Shown one piece after another: positions 42,014 through 51,273 of a stretch of 64,000 nt of DNA (within the stretch, counting starts at the first letter, position 1; each line of letters starts with the position of its first letter). The DNA comes from Candidatus Aegiribacteria sp. MLS_C (GTDB lineage: Bacteria; Fermentibacterota; Fermentibacteria; Fermentibacterales; JCC-6), in assembly GCA_002030045.1 (NCBI GenBank), contig LQBI01000024.1:248001-312000 (forward strand), written 5' to 3'. Position numbers and translations under genes: made by a program. Under the pieces are notes generated by a model. The model was given only the letters and a program-made list of their open reading frames with translations, had not been told where the DNA came from and did no database searches.

Positions 42014-43208
42014 GTTCCTGTTCCAGTTCGGGATGGCCCGGTGCGGTCTGCTGTGCCCTCTCCAGCAGCTCCAGGGCCTTTGCATGGTTTTCCTGTGCTG
42101 CGTATGCCCGGCTGAGGGCGATCATCACTCCCGTGGAAGACCCCGAACCCTCCTCGAGATAATTCTGCAGGAAGTCGATACCGTCCTCGGGCCGGCCGGT
42201 GATGACCATCAGGGTTCCGAGACCCGAGATCGCCGGTTCCAGTTTCGGATCCAACTCCAGGGCTTTCCTGAAGTGTTCCTCCGCCTCCTTCAGGTTGCCC
42301 CTGGAGGCCTCTATATGTGCCATGTTGGCCAGCAGTTCCGGACTTTCGGGACTCAGTTCCAGGGCTTCCCGGAGGTCTGACATGGCCTGACCGTACTCCG
42401 CGTTGTTGAAGTGAACGATGGCCCTGCGGTTAAGATCACGGACCCTGTTGTCCTGTACCTCCACCGAATGCAGTGCCAGGAGTTCCTTCATCTTCTCCAG
42501 TTCTCCCGTCTGGGAACTGGCCGTTTCGGCCACCTTCTCATGAATGGCCGAGACTTCCCTGGCGGTCTCGGTCTTTATCTCCTCAAGAGTGGATTCGATG
42601 GCTTCTCTGGCCTTGTCCATCTTTCCCGAAATATCCCTGAGATCGCCGGAGAGCGTTCCGATGCTGTCGGATATGGCCTTGCTTCGGTTTCCCTCGGTTT
42701 CGACCACGATGCGGGAGATGGTCTCCTCCAGTGACTTGGAGGACTCGGATACCATGACCGAGATGTCGCTGAGAGAGGAACTGAAGAGTTCTCTGCCCAC
42801 CGAGTCCTCGGGACCGTCCGCCAGAGCTTTCAGCAATTTGACCTCTGATTCGCCCAGGTCCTTCCGAAGACCCGCGAGTTCCTCCCTGAGTTCGTCCAGT
42901 TTGACGATCATCCCCTCTGTCTGATCCGAAACCCGCGGGGACACGGGAGATTCGGGACCAGCCTCGGCGGCGGCCTGGGGCAAGGGAGCTCCGGAGATAC
43001 TCGAAAGAAGCTCGTTCGACCTGGCCAGCTCGGAGGTTACGGCCTTGAAGTTACCTTCAAGAAGCTCCGACAGACCTTTCTCCAGGCTCTCCAAGCGCTT
43101 GTCGACCTTGAGCACCGATTCGTTGAGCTTGATGACCAACCGGCCTATTCCCTGTACAAGCTCCTGCATAGAGATATCACTAGTGCCATTCTCCGGCTTG
43201 TCGCTCAT
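41994..43208 (-). CDS. Coiled-coil protein with C-terminal TPR repeats
   Basis: The 404-residue protein has no signal peptide or membrane helix. Residues about 10-270 are mostly predicted coiled coil with Ser/Glu-rich heptads (for example LDELREELAGLRKDLGESEV). Residues about 275-400 contain TPR units (AIVHFNNAEYGQAMSDLREALELSPESPELLANMAHIE is split over two helices pairs). It overlaps the solenoid gene upstream (ATGA) and the slt-like gene downstream. A cytosolic scaffold role is likely; the partner is unknown. Confidence 0.75.
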   Translation of the reverse strand: MSDKPENGTSDISMQELVQGIGRLVIKLNESVLKVDKRLESLEKGLSELLEGNFKAVTSELARSNELLSSISGAPLPQAAAEAGPESPVSPRVSDQTEGMIVKLDELREELAGLRKDLGESEVKLLKALADGPEDSVGRELFSSSLSDISVMVSESSKSLEETISRIVVETEGNRSKAISDSIGTLSGDLRDISGKMDKAREAIESTLEEIKTETAREVSAIHEKVAETASSQTGELEKMKELLALHSVEVQDNRVRDLNRRAIVHFNNAEYGQAMSDLREALELSPESPELLANMAHIEASRGNLKEAEEHFRKALELDPKLEPAISGLGTLMVITGRPEDGIDFLQNYLEEGSGSSTGVMIALSRAYAAQENHAKALELLERAQQTAPGHPELEQELAKYRK

Positions 43209-46200
43209 TTCTCACCTTCTATTCCCATGTCGACGCTGAGCCCTGATATCGTGTCCAGCCTGTCGGGGTCATATTCCCTGGTGTCCCTGGAAAGAATTCC
43301 GGCTGTTTCCGGGTACCTTCCGGCCAGGAATCGTTTCAGAGCCGACCTCTCTAGCGAGGCCCCTGACTGTTCCAGTGCCCAGTACAGCCGCTTCAGGGAT
43401 TCCCCGCTGGAATTCTCCCTGAAATCGGCCATCCAGGTGTGGATCGCCTGCTGCCTGTAGCCCATGTTCCAGAGCGCCAGCGCCCTGGTATCGGAAACGG
43501 CATGCGACCTGTCCTTCCCGTCATTCAGGATCTCCAGCGCCTGCCCCGGTCTGCCTGTGATTATCAGGTCGAAGGCTGTTGACGGATCTCCCGATACTTC
43601 ATCCCTGTCAAAGGCGGCCGACCTGGTACGATGCAGTTCCTCCCTCACCATGGACAGAGCTTCATCGCTGCCGGAAACCCTGGCTATCTCGGAAGCTTCC
43701 ACCAGCATTCCCGCCGACAGCAGGACATCCACCATGCTCTTCATCTCGTCCGTCGACAGCTGGTCCTCCTCCTTCATCCCGCGATAGTTCTCGAGGAGCT
43801 TCACCGCAAGCTCCCTGCGAAGATCCATCTCGTCCCTGGGGAACAGCTGACCATCCTCCGCCAGCTGGAACAGTCTGCGTATACCCTGGCCTGAATGGAG
43901 GACAGCGGGTGCCATTGCCCTCAATTCATCCCTGTCGATATTGGAGTAGTCGTCGGGAAGCAGCCGTTCCATGGCCTCGGAGATGACCTTTTCGACCCTC
44001 ACGGAGTTCCAGAACCTTATCCTGTCGGCAGAACCCTTCTCCACCGAATCGAGGAGCTTCATGGATGCCCTTGTCCTCCAGGGCTCCTCACCCCCGGAAG
44101 CCAGCAGGCATAGAAGGTCCTCTCCCCTCCCGGCGAACGGGGTCTCGAGGACTTTCTCGGAAAGCAGTAGAAGCGGTTCGCCGTCAGACCCGGGCGACCA
44201 GGCCTCGATCCCCGACTCCAGCAGGGCCTCGTTCAGCGGCAGGGTGAGGTCGACGTTATCCTGGAGTATCCTGGCGAACTCTTCCCCGTCACCAGCTGCC
44301 AGTGCGCAGACCGCCCGCGAAGCCGGACCCATCCTGTGGAATTCCTGGAGGAGTCCCTCCTGAACCAGTTCAGGTTCCAGCAGGACAGCACTGGTAACGA
44401 GGCCGTCCGTATCAGCCTGTACACGGTGACGGGAAGCGATCCGGGCGGCGTAGATGTAGGCCTGTCCGGAGGATTTCTCGGCAGCCATGGCGGAGGCCAT
44501 TCCTACCACTTCCTCCGCAGCCTCGGCGTTTATCTCAAGCATCACCGCCGAGTACCTCTGGAATCTGTCGAAATCCCCCCTGAGACCCGCGGTCCTGGTC
44601 AGGGAATGGACCAGATGGTACTCTCCCGGGTTTTCTTCCACCATCTCCTCCAGGAGTTCCAGCACTCCATCCTCCTCGAGAACGGGATCCAGCACCGCCG
44701 ACACTTCCTCGAAGTTCTTCTCTGTCCTGTGGGAACGGGCTATGAGCTTCCTTATCTTCGTCCCGTTGGCCGGTGACTTGGGCAGTATGAACTCGAGAAC
44801 GTTCCTGGCCATTGCAGAGGACCAGGGCCGGACCACCGGCTTCTCCAGCAGTTCCAAAGCCATGCTGTAGTTGTCCCTGACGGTTTCGGCACAGGCTTCC
44901 GCAACGCTCTCGATGAGCGGTTCTCCTATGCTGCCGCTTTCGAACGAGGATCCCGCCAGCACGACCCTTTTCCTTGAAATGAGGTAACGGAACCTGAACT
45001 GGGCAACCTCAGCCGGCTTGTCCCATTTCAGTGAAGTGGCCAGAGCAACCTTCCATTCCTCGTCACCGCCGATCTTCTGCAATATGGAAGAGACGGTCTC
45101 GGCCGCGGGTCCCTCGGAAACCCTTGAAAGGATTGCCTTGAGGTCCAGCTGGGCCCTTTGTTCGACGGGCATGGTATCTATCCTGCGTACAATGTCGGCC
45201 TGGAGCTCCGGATCCTCCATCGCGAGAGCCATGTAGGAGTTCGCCTGCTCCGCGTTGTCCTCCCTGAGGCAGACCATGGCCACAATGAATGCCTGCCAGG
45301 GTGAGGATGGCGAGAAACCCGAGCCAACTATGTCAGCCACCGTGCCGATCTGCACGTCCTCCCTCGACAGCAGCTGCTGTCCCTCCGGAACAGGGGTCCT
45401 GCCCCTGAGAAGCAGCCTGAACCAGTCGTCAGCCGCCTCCATCTCCCTCTCCGACCTGAGCCTGAAGATAGCCCTGGCCTCCCTGAGGTCCGGATACTTC
45501 TCCACCTGCTTGTCCATAGCGTCCAGTACGGCGGAGGCATCGGCGCAGAACTTCCTGTCCCTCTTCCTGGAAAGCAGCTCCAGTGTAGCTATGGCCTTTG
45601 CCTGCTTGCCGGTCTCCAGGAGGACCGCCGCCAGCAGGGTCAGCACCTGCGCGTTGTTCCTGTCCCTGGAAATCAGCGTCTGAACATGCTCGAACACCCA
45701 GGAAGGGTCCGCGTCTATCACCGGCACCAGAGAGAAGACGGCGTCATCGATCTCGCCGTTCTCGGAAAGGAAATGCGCAAGCTTCATGGCTATGCTGCCG
45801 GCCGAGTCTCCGGTCTTCTCGATGATTCGACCGCATACCTCGAGGAGCCTGGAAGGCTCCGCATCACCGGCTTCGAAAGCCTTCTCCACTGCTTCTATGG
45901 CATCTTCCAGTCTGCCCTTCTCCAGGTTCATCTGCGCCGCCAGGAGCTGAGGCGCCGCACCGCTGTCCGGATGAGCCACCAGATCCTCGATGGCGGATTC
46001 CAGCTCCTCCCTGTCCAGGCTCTTGCTGTAGATGCTCTCCAGGGTCTTCGATGCGGCGTCGGTCTTGCCAGCAGCGGTGTACATCTCCGCCAGAAGGGCC
46101 GATGACCTGCCCGACCTGTCAACCGGTACCATGTACTTCTCTATTACACCGGCTGCGTCCGTTGCCTCGTCGGCCGAGGGTTCGGATTCGGAAAGCCTGG

Positions 46201-46885
46201 CGGCGAACTGGAGCGCCTGGTCCATCTTCCCCGTCACCGCCGCTATGCCCATAAGGGGTGTATAGTACAGACTGTCAAGGTCCTTCATCTGGTTGCTGAT
46301 CCAGAAGGCCAGAAGAGGTATATCCCTGTGGGGGTACTCGACCTCTTTGCATACCTTCCAGAGGAATTCTATCGCTTCTCCTGTCCTTCTTTCCCTGTGG
46401 AGATTGAGGGCCCATTCCACCAGGGACGACTGGTCGGCCTCCGGGTGGACCGTTCCGTCGAACCGCATGGAACTCTCCATCTTCTCCCTGATGATGTCGA
46501 AGAGGCTGTTGACCGTCAGCTCATCGGCCTTGCGAAGGACATCGAGAGCTCCCCTGAAATCGTGCATGTCCATGTAACTTCGCCATATGACCCTGAGAAG
46601 GTCCGTTGACCTGGAGAATTCGCCGAGCCTCCCGATGAGGATGTCCCTGATGTCCACAGCTACAGGACGATACCGCCTCATGACCTCCTCGGCTATGCTC
46701 GAGGCAAGGTTTGGATGCCCTATCTCGAGGAGCATCTCCACCAGCTCGACGGCGACATCGCTCTCTTCCAGGAGGATGTCCTTCTCCTCCTTGACGGTGG
46801 AGGAAACCTTGTTGACACTACCCTCTTCGGCGAACTTCCGGATCTTCTTCAGTGTCTTTCGCGGGCCGGATTCAAAAAGCGCCAT
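43205..46885 (-). CDS. Very large alpha-solenoid (TPR-like) protein, unknown function
   Basis: At 1226 residues this is the largest product in the window. It is almost wholly alpha-helical, with repeated 30-40-residue helix pairs (for example LLAEMYTAAGKTDAASKTLESIY and LLAAQMNLEKGRLEDAIEAVEKA, each only a part of a repeat), very acidic, and without signal, membrane helix or catalytic motif. I start at ATG 46885 with AGGTGAG eight bases upstream; a GTG at 46894 is possible. It is coupled to the coiled-coil TPR gene and preceded by the LysM transglycosylase gene. A cytosolic scaffold or regulator is the most one can say. Confidence 0.7.
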   Translation of the reverse strand: MALFESGPRKTLKKIRKFAEEGSVNKVSSTVKEEKDILLEESDVAVELVEMLLEIGHPNLASSIAEEVMRRYRPVAVDIRDILIGRLGEFSRSTDLLRVIWRSYMDMHDFRGALDVLRKADELTVNSLFDIIREKMESSMRFDGTVHPEADQSSLVEWALNLHRERRTGEAIEFLWKVCKEVEYPHRDIPLLAFWISNQMKDLDSLYYTPLMGIAAVTGKMDQALQFAARLSESEPSADEATDAAGVIEKYMVPVDRSGRSSALLAEMYTAAGKTDAASKTLESIYSKSLDREELESAIEDLVAHPDSGAAPQLLAAQMNLEKGRLEDAIEAVEKAFEAGDAEPSRLLEVCGRIIEKTGDSAGSIAMKLAHFLSENGEIDDAVFSLVPVIDADPSWVFEHVQTLISRDRNNAQVLTLLAAVLLETGKQAKAIATLELLSRKRDRKFCADASAVLDAMDKQVEKYPDLREARAIFRLRSEREMEAADDWFRLLLRGRTPVPEGQQLLSREDVQIGTVADIVGSGFSPSSPWQAFIVAMVCLREDNAEQANSYMALAMEDPELQADIVRRIDTMPVEQRAQLDLKAILSRVSEGPAAETVSSILQKIGGDEEWKVALATSLKWDKPAEVAQFRFRYLISRKRVVLAGSSFESGSIGEPLIESVAEACAETVRDNYSMALELLEKPVVRPWSSAMARNVLEFILPKSPANGTKIRKLIARSHRTEKNFEEVSAVLDPVLEEDGVLELLEEMVEENPGEYHLVHSLTRTAGLRGDFDRFQRYSAVMLEINAEAAEEVVGMASAMAAEKSSGQAYIYAARIASRHRVQADTDGLVTSAVLLEPELVQEGLLQEFHRMGPASRAVCALAAGDGEEFARILQDNVDLTLPLNEALLESGIEAWSPGSDGEPLLLLSEKVLETPFAGRGEDLLCLLASGGEEPWRTRASMKLLDSVEKGSADRIRFWNSVRVEKVISEAMERLLPDDYSNIDRDELRAMAPAVLHSGQGIRRLFQLAEDGQLFPRDEMDLRRELAVKLLENYRGMKEEDQLSTDEMKSMVDVLLSAGMLVEASEIARVSGSDEALSMVREELHRTRSAAFDRDEVSGDPSTAFDLIITGRPGQALEILNDGKDRSHAVSDTRALALWNMGYRQQAIHTWMADFRENSSGESLKRLYWALEQSGASLERSALKRFLAGRYPETAGILSRDTREYDPDRLDTISGLSVDMGIEGEK

Positions 46886-46898
46886 TGTGGTCACTCAC

Positions 46899-48311
46899 CT
46901 ACTCAGGAATGATTACCAGGACTTCACCGAGGGACAGGAAGCTGTTCTCGAGGGAATTCAGGTACATGATCTGCTCTATCGAGACCCCGTACCTCATAGC
47001 CAGGTCCCATAACGTATCACCCTCGACAACGGTATGCGTTATCCTTCCACCTCCGGATACTATATTTATTTCATTTTCCGTGGGAAGGGCCGGAGCCTCG
47101 GGTTCGATCGTCCCACCGCTCACCCCGGTCCGCCTGAGGAGCAGGACATCACCGGGGAAGATAGGTTCATCAGGTGACATCTCGTTCCACTGGGCCACCT
47201 CGCGGGAACTGGCCCCGACGGTGGCAGCGATCTCGCTCAGTGTATCCCCCATCCTTACCGTGTACCTCACGAACTGGGGGTTCTCCGCGTAACCCGCGTT
47301 CACCGGTTCCCTCTGGCTCTCAGGAATAGCGATATAGGTGCCCGGCTGGAGGGATCCCGCAGGATTCATGCCCATCAGAACCTGGGCAGAGACACCGAGC
47401 GCGGCGGCTATGCCCTCCCAGCTGTCGCCTTCCCTGACCAGGTATCTGCGGGGGTCCATTGACCATGCGGCGTTGAATGCCTCCCCCGCGTACTCTATCG
47501 GGACCACGACCTCCCAGGCGTCCTTCTCGGAAGGCGTCCTCTCCAGCAGGTAGGACCTGTTCAGTTCCATGAGGTGATCGATGTTCATTCCCGTCTCAAC
47601 CGCAAGCAGCCTGAGATCGAAATCCCCGGGGACCCAGATCACTGCAAGTCTCCCGGCATCCAGTTCAACCTGAACGTAGGCCTCGGCGGCGGAAGCGAAC
47701 CTGGGAACGAAGGCATCGGTCTCCCCGGGAAGCTCGATCTCGCCGAAAGTGTTGCCCCCCTGCCTGAGACCGGCCTGGACCCTGCCCGGACCGCAGTTGT
47801 AGGCGGCTATTGCAAGCGACCAGTCGTCGAAGATACTGTACAGATGTCTGAGATAGCGTGCCGCTGCCCTGGTGGAAGCGACCCATGAGTACCTCTCGTC
47901 CACCGTGTCGTTGATCTCCAGCCCCAGCTCCCTTCCGGTGGTCGGCATGAACTGCCAGGGTCCAGCGGCTCCCATTCGGGAATAGCATCCTACGCTGAAG
48001 TTGCTCTCGATCCAGACAAGGGCGGCGATTTCCATGGGTACGCCCTCGCTGCTGAGTATCTGCTCGACCAGGTCCTTTATCTCCCCGCTTCCGGGGAACT
48101 GTTCAGGCCGGTAACTGATATCACTGATCTGCGCCAGCGATGCCGGAATGTCAGTGGATGGAGCCTCGAAGGTTTCGGGGACGCTTCCCTGTATGACGGG
48201 CAATACCATCAGGTCCACGGACTCAGGCGTGTCCTCTCCGGCCTGGCGGTGGTCGAGGCTCGTCATCCTCGCTCCCGAACAGGCCGACAGGGTCAGACTT
48301 GACCAGAGCAC
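46899..48311 (-). CDS. MltD-like lytic transglycosylase with LysM repeats
   Basis: The SLT domain (ALVWIESNFSVGCYSRMGAAG, PWQFMPTTGRELGL, AIAAYNCGPGRV) has the catalytic Glu in IESNF. Two or three LysM domains follow (YLVREGDSWEGIAAALGV, YTVRMGDTLSEIAATVG, HTVVEGDTLWDLAMRYG), which bind peptidoglycan. The N-terminus has a lipobox LTLSAC, but from the only standard start, GTG 48311, the signal would be just 11 residues. In-frame codons back to ATA 48335 would give a proper 19-residue signal (TRYIFTAVLWSS core). The start is thus uncertain. It is the first gene of the four-gene envelope operon and divergent from asd by about 40 bp. Confidence 0.85.
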   Translation of the reverse strand: MLWSSLTLSACSGARMTSLDHRQAGEDTPESVDLMVLPVIQGSVPETFEAPSTDIPASLAQISDISYRPEQFPGSGEIKDLVEQILSSEGVPMEIAALVWIESNFSVGCYSRMGAAGPWQFMPTTGRELGLEINDTVDERYSWVASTRAAARYLRHLYSIFDDWSLAIAAYNCGPGRVQAGLRQGGNTFGEIELPGETDAFVPRFASAAEAYVQVELDAGRLAVIWVPGDFDLRLLAVETGMNIDHLMELNRSYLLERTPSEKDAWEVVVPIEYAGEAFNAAWSMDPRRYLVREGDSWEGIAAALGVSAQVLMGMNPAGSLQPGTYIAIPESQREPVNAGYAENPQFVRYTVRMGDTLSEIAATVGASSREVAQWNEMSPDEPIFPGDVLLLRRTGVSGGTIEPEAPALPTENEINIVSGGGRITHTVVEGDTLWDLAMRYGVSIEQIMYLNSLENSFLSLGEVLVIIPE

Positions 48312-48326
48312 GGCTGTAAATATGTA
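48299..48326 (+). promoter_or_regulatory. Weak candidate promoter of asd inside the divergent gene
   Basis: TTGACC (48299-48304) and TATGTA (48321-48326) are spaced 16 bp apart, about 28 bp before the asd start at 48354. The -10 is a poor match. If real it overlaps the 5' coding part of the transglycosylase gene on the other strand. Confidence 0.3.
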
Positions 48327-48353
48327 TCGGGTTATACGAACGGAGGTGTCCGC

Positions 48354-49337
48354 TTGGTTACCGCAGGTGTAGTTGGTGCCACCGGTCTCGTCGGCGAGAC
48401 AATGATAGAGATTATTCAGGATCGCTCCTTTCCCGTGAGCAGTTTCCGCGCGTTCGCCTCAGAAAGGTCGGAAGGGCAGAAGGTACGCTTCCTGGGCGCG
48501 GAGTACCCGGTTGAAATAATAACACCCGAGACTTTGTGCAAGGGAATGCTGCTCTTCGGAGCCACCTCGGCAGATGTGGCGAGGATGTGGGTCCCGGCAT
48601 GCAGACGGTCGGGTGCGATTATCATCGACAATTCCTCGGCGTTCCGAATGGACCCCTCGGTCCCCCTGGTGGTGCCGGAGGTCAACGGCCACCATCTCGA
48701 CGGTACGGAAGACCTGATCGCAAATCCCAACTGTTCGACGATACAGCTGGTCGTGACCCTCGGACCCCTTTCGGAAATGGGAAGGATGCAGTGGGTGAGC
48801 GTTGCGACCTACCAGGCGGTATCAGGTGCGGGAAGGGAAGCCCTTGACGAGCTTTCAATGCAGCAGAGAGGACACGTTGCCCCCGAGGGAAGTGTAAGGC
48901 TCCATGAAAACGTGGTCACCAGCATCGGCGATCCGGCTTCTGACGGGTACTGCGAAGAAGAGGTGAAGCTGATGAAGGAGACATGCAAGATCATGGGTAT
49001 TGAGATCCCGATCTACGCCTCCACGGCCAGGGTCCCCGTCAGGACCGGACACACCGAGGCGGTGACCGTCAGGTTCGATGAACCTGTGGATGCACGGAAG
49101 GCGGCGGATATTCTGAGGAGCGCTCCCGGTCTGACGCTTTCCGAACACGGGGCGGCCCCCCTGGATTCCGAGGGAACAGACTCCGTCATAGTGGACAGGC
49201 TGAGGGTCAATCCGGCTGACAGCCGGGCTCTCCAGTTCTGGGTCATAGCTGACAATCTCAGGAAGGGGGCGGCACTCAACGCTGTCCAGATAGCGGAGGT
49301 ATGGCTGGCGGCGGCGGAAAAAGGCGGCCGCCGGTAA
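48354..49337 (+). CDS. asd: Aspartate-semialdehyde dehydrogenase
   Basis: The enzyme (327 aa) reduces aspartyl phosphate to aspartate semialdehyde for lysine, diaminopimelate, threonine and methionine synthesis. The NADP-binding GVVGATGLVGETM, the active-site Cys127 in ANPNCST, the substrate loop YQAVSGAGREAL and the catalytic His in VRTGHTEAVTV are all present. The start is TTG 48354 with GGAGG exactly seven bases upstream; no ATG is available at the right place. It supplies precursors for peptidoglycan, the substrate of the neighbouring transglycosylases. Confidence 0.95.
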   Translation: MVTAGVVGATGLVGETMIEIIQDRSFPVSSFRAFASERSEGQKVRFLGAEYPVEIITPETLCKGMLLFGATSADVARMWVPACRRSGAIIIDNSSAFRMDPSVPLVVPEVNGHHLDGTEDLIANPNCSTIQLVVTLGPLSEMGRMQWVSVATYQAVSGAGREALDELSMQQRGHVAPEGSVRLHENVVTSIGDPASDGYCEEEVKLMKETCKIMGIEIPIYASTARVPVRTGHTEAVTVRFDEPVDARKAADILRSAPGLTLSEHGAAPLDSEGTDSVIVDRLRVNPADSRALQFWVIADNLRKGAALNAVQIAEVWLAAAEKGGRR

Positions 49338-49352
49338 TCCGTCAGCCGCCTT
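49318..49352 (-). terminator. Intrinsic terminator for the zinc-ribbon gene
   Basis: Read on the minus strand, AAGGCGGC and GCCGCCTT (49345-49352 and 49321-49328) pair as an 8-bp stem with a 16-nt loop, followed by Ts (49318-49322). It lies 23 bp after the stop of the gene at 49375-50112 and inside the last codons of convergent asd. Confidence 0.6.
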
Positions 49353-49374
49353 CGAGAAGCATGGCCCTCCTGTA

Positions 49375-50112
49375 CTAGATATCCACGTCCATATCGTCGA
49401 AATCGAACTCGTCGTCGAGGTCCTGGCTCAGGTCCTCCAGCTCTGCGTTGCATTCCTCACAGACCACGAGATGAGGCGGATTGATGTGTCCGCACTTGGG
49501 GCACCTGTTCACCTCTGTGTCCTCCCCGACGTCCTCGAGTTCCATATCAAGGCTCTCGGCCTGGGCGGCGGGTTCCTCCTCGATCAGTTCGGTCTCGTCT
49601 ATGTCCAGGACCTCGGCGGGTTCGGTATCGGCCATGGACCCGATCGATTCGTCCATGCCCGGCACTCCGGCTGAAGTTGCATGGTCTACGTCGCTCAGGA
49701 CTCCGTTCAGGTCGTTCAGCTCCTTCCGAAGCTTGTCCAGCTCGCTGGAGGTCTTGTCCCGCTCGGTCTCGGCAGTGTTCAGTTCTCTCTTGAACTCGTC
49801 ATTGTCGTGATTGAACTCTCCGAGCTTTGCCCTTATCTGGAGTTCGTCCACCTGGTCCGACTGCTGGGTGAAAGTTTTCTCCTTCTGGCTGATCTGCTGA
49901 GCCAGTTCCTTCGCCTTTGTCTCCAGAGAACCCCGCTGCTCGTTGATCTTCTCGAGTACCGACTGAAGCTTGGTGCTGTAGTCCTCGCGGATCTTCTTGT
50001 ACACCCTGGTGTTGGTATCTGGTTTCATGTTCTCGAGGTTGTTCAACCGGCCCACCAGTTCTTCCCTGCGGTCAAGCAGATCAAGAATCTTCTTCTCGAG
50101 TACCTCTGCCAT
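49375..50112 (-). CDS. Coiled-coil protein with C-terminal zinc ribbon
   Basis: The 245-residue protein has a long N-terminal coiled coil (about residues 1-135, e.g. TAETERDKTSSELDKLRKEL), an acidic linker, then a zinc ribbon CPKCGHINPPHLVVCEECN and an Asp-rich tail. The layout is reminiscent of CT398/DUF164-type coiled-coil zinc-ribbon proteins, but the order of parts differs. GGAGGAGAGC precedes the ATG. It lies downstream of holA, 67 bp away. Function not known. Confidence 0.7.
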   Translation of the reverse strand: MAEVLEKKILDLLDRREELVGRLNNLENMKPDTNTRVYKKIREDYSTKLQSVLEKINEQRGSLETKAKELAQQISQKEKTFTQQSDQVDELQIRAKLGEFNHDNDEFKRELNTAETERDKTSSELDKLRKELNDLNGVLSDVDHATSAGVPGMDESIGSMADTEPAEVLDIDETELIEEEPAAQAESLDMELEDVGEDTEVNRCPKCGHINPPHLVVCEECNAELEDLSQDLDDEFDFDDMDVDI

Positions 50113-50179
50113 GCTCTCCTCCTAGGCTTTGATTGCGGGTAGGTCGCATTCGGTTCTCTGATACAACCTCAATTGTCAT

Positions 50180-51178
50180 TTATCGAGAAGCACTTGTCAA
50201 GGCGAAGATGAGTCCAGCCATGACCACTGTCACATCGCCGCCGGTTTTCAGCTCGTAGTCCGCCCGGGCAAAGGCCTCCGCAGCTTCCGCGATACTGTTT
50301 CGACGCAGGCTGTCTGCATAACCGATCAGTCTGTCCAGCAGAGGGAATCTCGCTCCTGTTGCGGCGGTCACTTCCCTCTTGCCGCCCCCTCTGTCAAGTA
50401 CATCGGCAGCCGCTACTACCTTCTGCCAGGTGCTGTGGAGGTATCCGACGACGGCTATGGGTTCCTCTCCCTGTGATATCAGTCTGGCGGCGCAGTCAAG
50501 TGCGCCGTTCCTTATTCCTCCGAAGACCAGGTCTCCCAGCTGGAAGATGTCCGCCCCACCCCTGCCGGAGAGGACCTCTCTGACTCCCCTTCCGTTGACC
50601 ATACTGCCTCCGCCGTGGTAGATGGCAAGCCTGGTCAATGCATCTGCCAGCCTCTGAAGGCTTCTTCCGGAGTACTGTGCCAGAAGACCGGAGGCCTCCC
50701 TGTCCAGCCTTATTCCCTCCTCCGAGGAGATCCTGGAGATCCAGCCCGGGATCTCCTTCTCGAATGGCTCGTAGCATATGTAGAACGGTACCAGACTCTC
50801 CAGTTTCCTCAGAACGGAGGATTCCCTGGGAACGGCTCCGGAGGTCAGAAGAACGGCGGAATCCTGTATCCCCTTCCTGATGGACTCCATCAGTTCCTCC
50901 ATGGAGGCTTTCCCAAGCTTCTGCGCCTGGGATATCATCAGGAGATGTCCGCTGAAGAAGAGCGACCCCTCCTGCAGCATCCTCTTGAGGTCTCCCGTTT
51001 CCAGCTCGCCTGCGTCCCGTCTCAGAACGTCAAAGCCAAGGCCGCTCCTGTACCTTCCCACTGCAGCTTCCTGAAGACGGCCTGACTGGTAGAGATCCGG
51101 TCCTGCGGCAACCAGTACCGTGCCGGCTCCGGAGGAAGATATCAGATGTTCCATCTCGCGATAGCTGCGCACCTTCAT
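50180..51178 (-). CDS. holA: DNA polymerase III delta subunit
   Basis: HolA is the clamp-loader subunit that opens the sliding clamp. The 332-residue protein has the family outline: N-terminal domain with a degenerate nucleotide site, the segment REASGLLAQYSGRSLQRLADALTRLAIY in the middle (helical part that follows the AAA domain) and the C-terminal collar helices with EPIAVVGYLHSTWQKVV and RADYELKTGGDV. Sequence conservation in this family is low, hence the moderate score. It is divergent from the PpiD-like gene. Confidence 0.85.
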   Translation of the reverse strand: MKVRSYREMEHLISSSGAGTVLVAAGPDLYQSGRLQEAAVGRYRSGLGFDVLRRDAGELETGDLKRMLQEGSLFFSGHLLMISQAQKLGKASMEELMESIRKGIQDSAVLLTSGAVPRESSVLRKLESLVPFYICYEPFEKEIPGWISRISSEEGIRLDREASGLLAQYSGRSLQRLADALTRLAIYHGGGSMVNGRGVREVLSGRGGADIFQLGDLVFGGIRNGALDCAARLISQGEEPIAVVGYLHSTWQKVVAAADVLDRGGGKREVTAATGARFPLLDRLIGYADSLRRNSIAEAAEAFARADYELKTGGDVTVVMAGLIFALTSASR

Positions 51179-51273
51179 GGCCGGCTCACACCTGTGCCTT
51201 CAGACCTTGCATAATACCTTGGAGGTGAGTATTTTTGCCTCTCAAAATTCCAATCCAGTTCTGAGGGAGAAAC

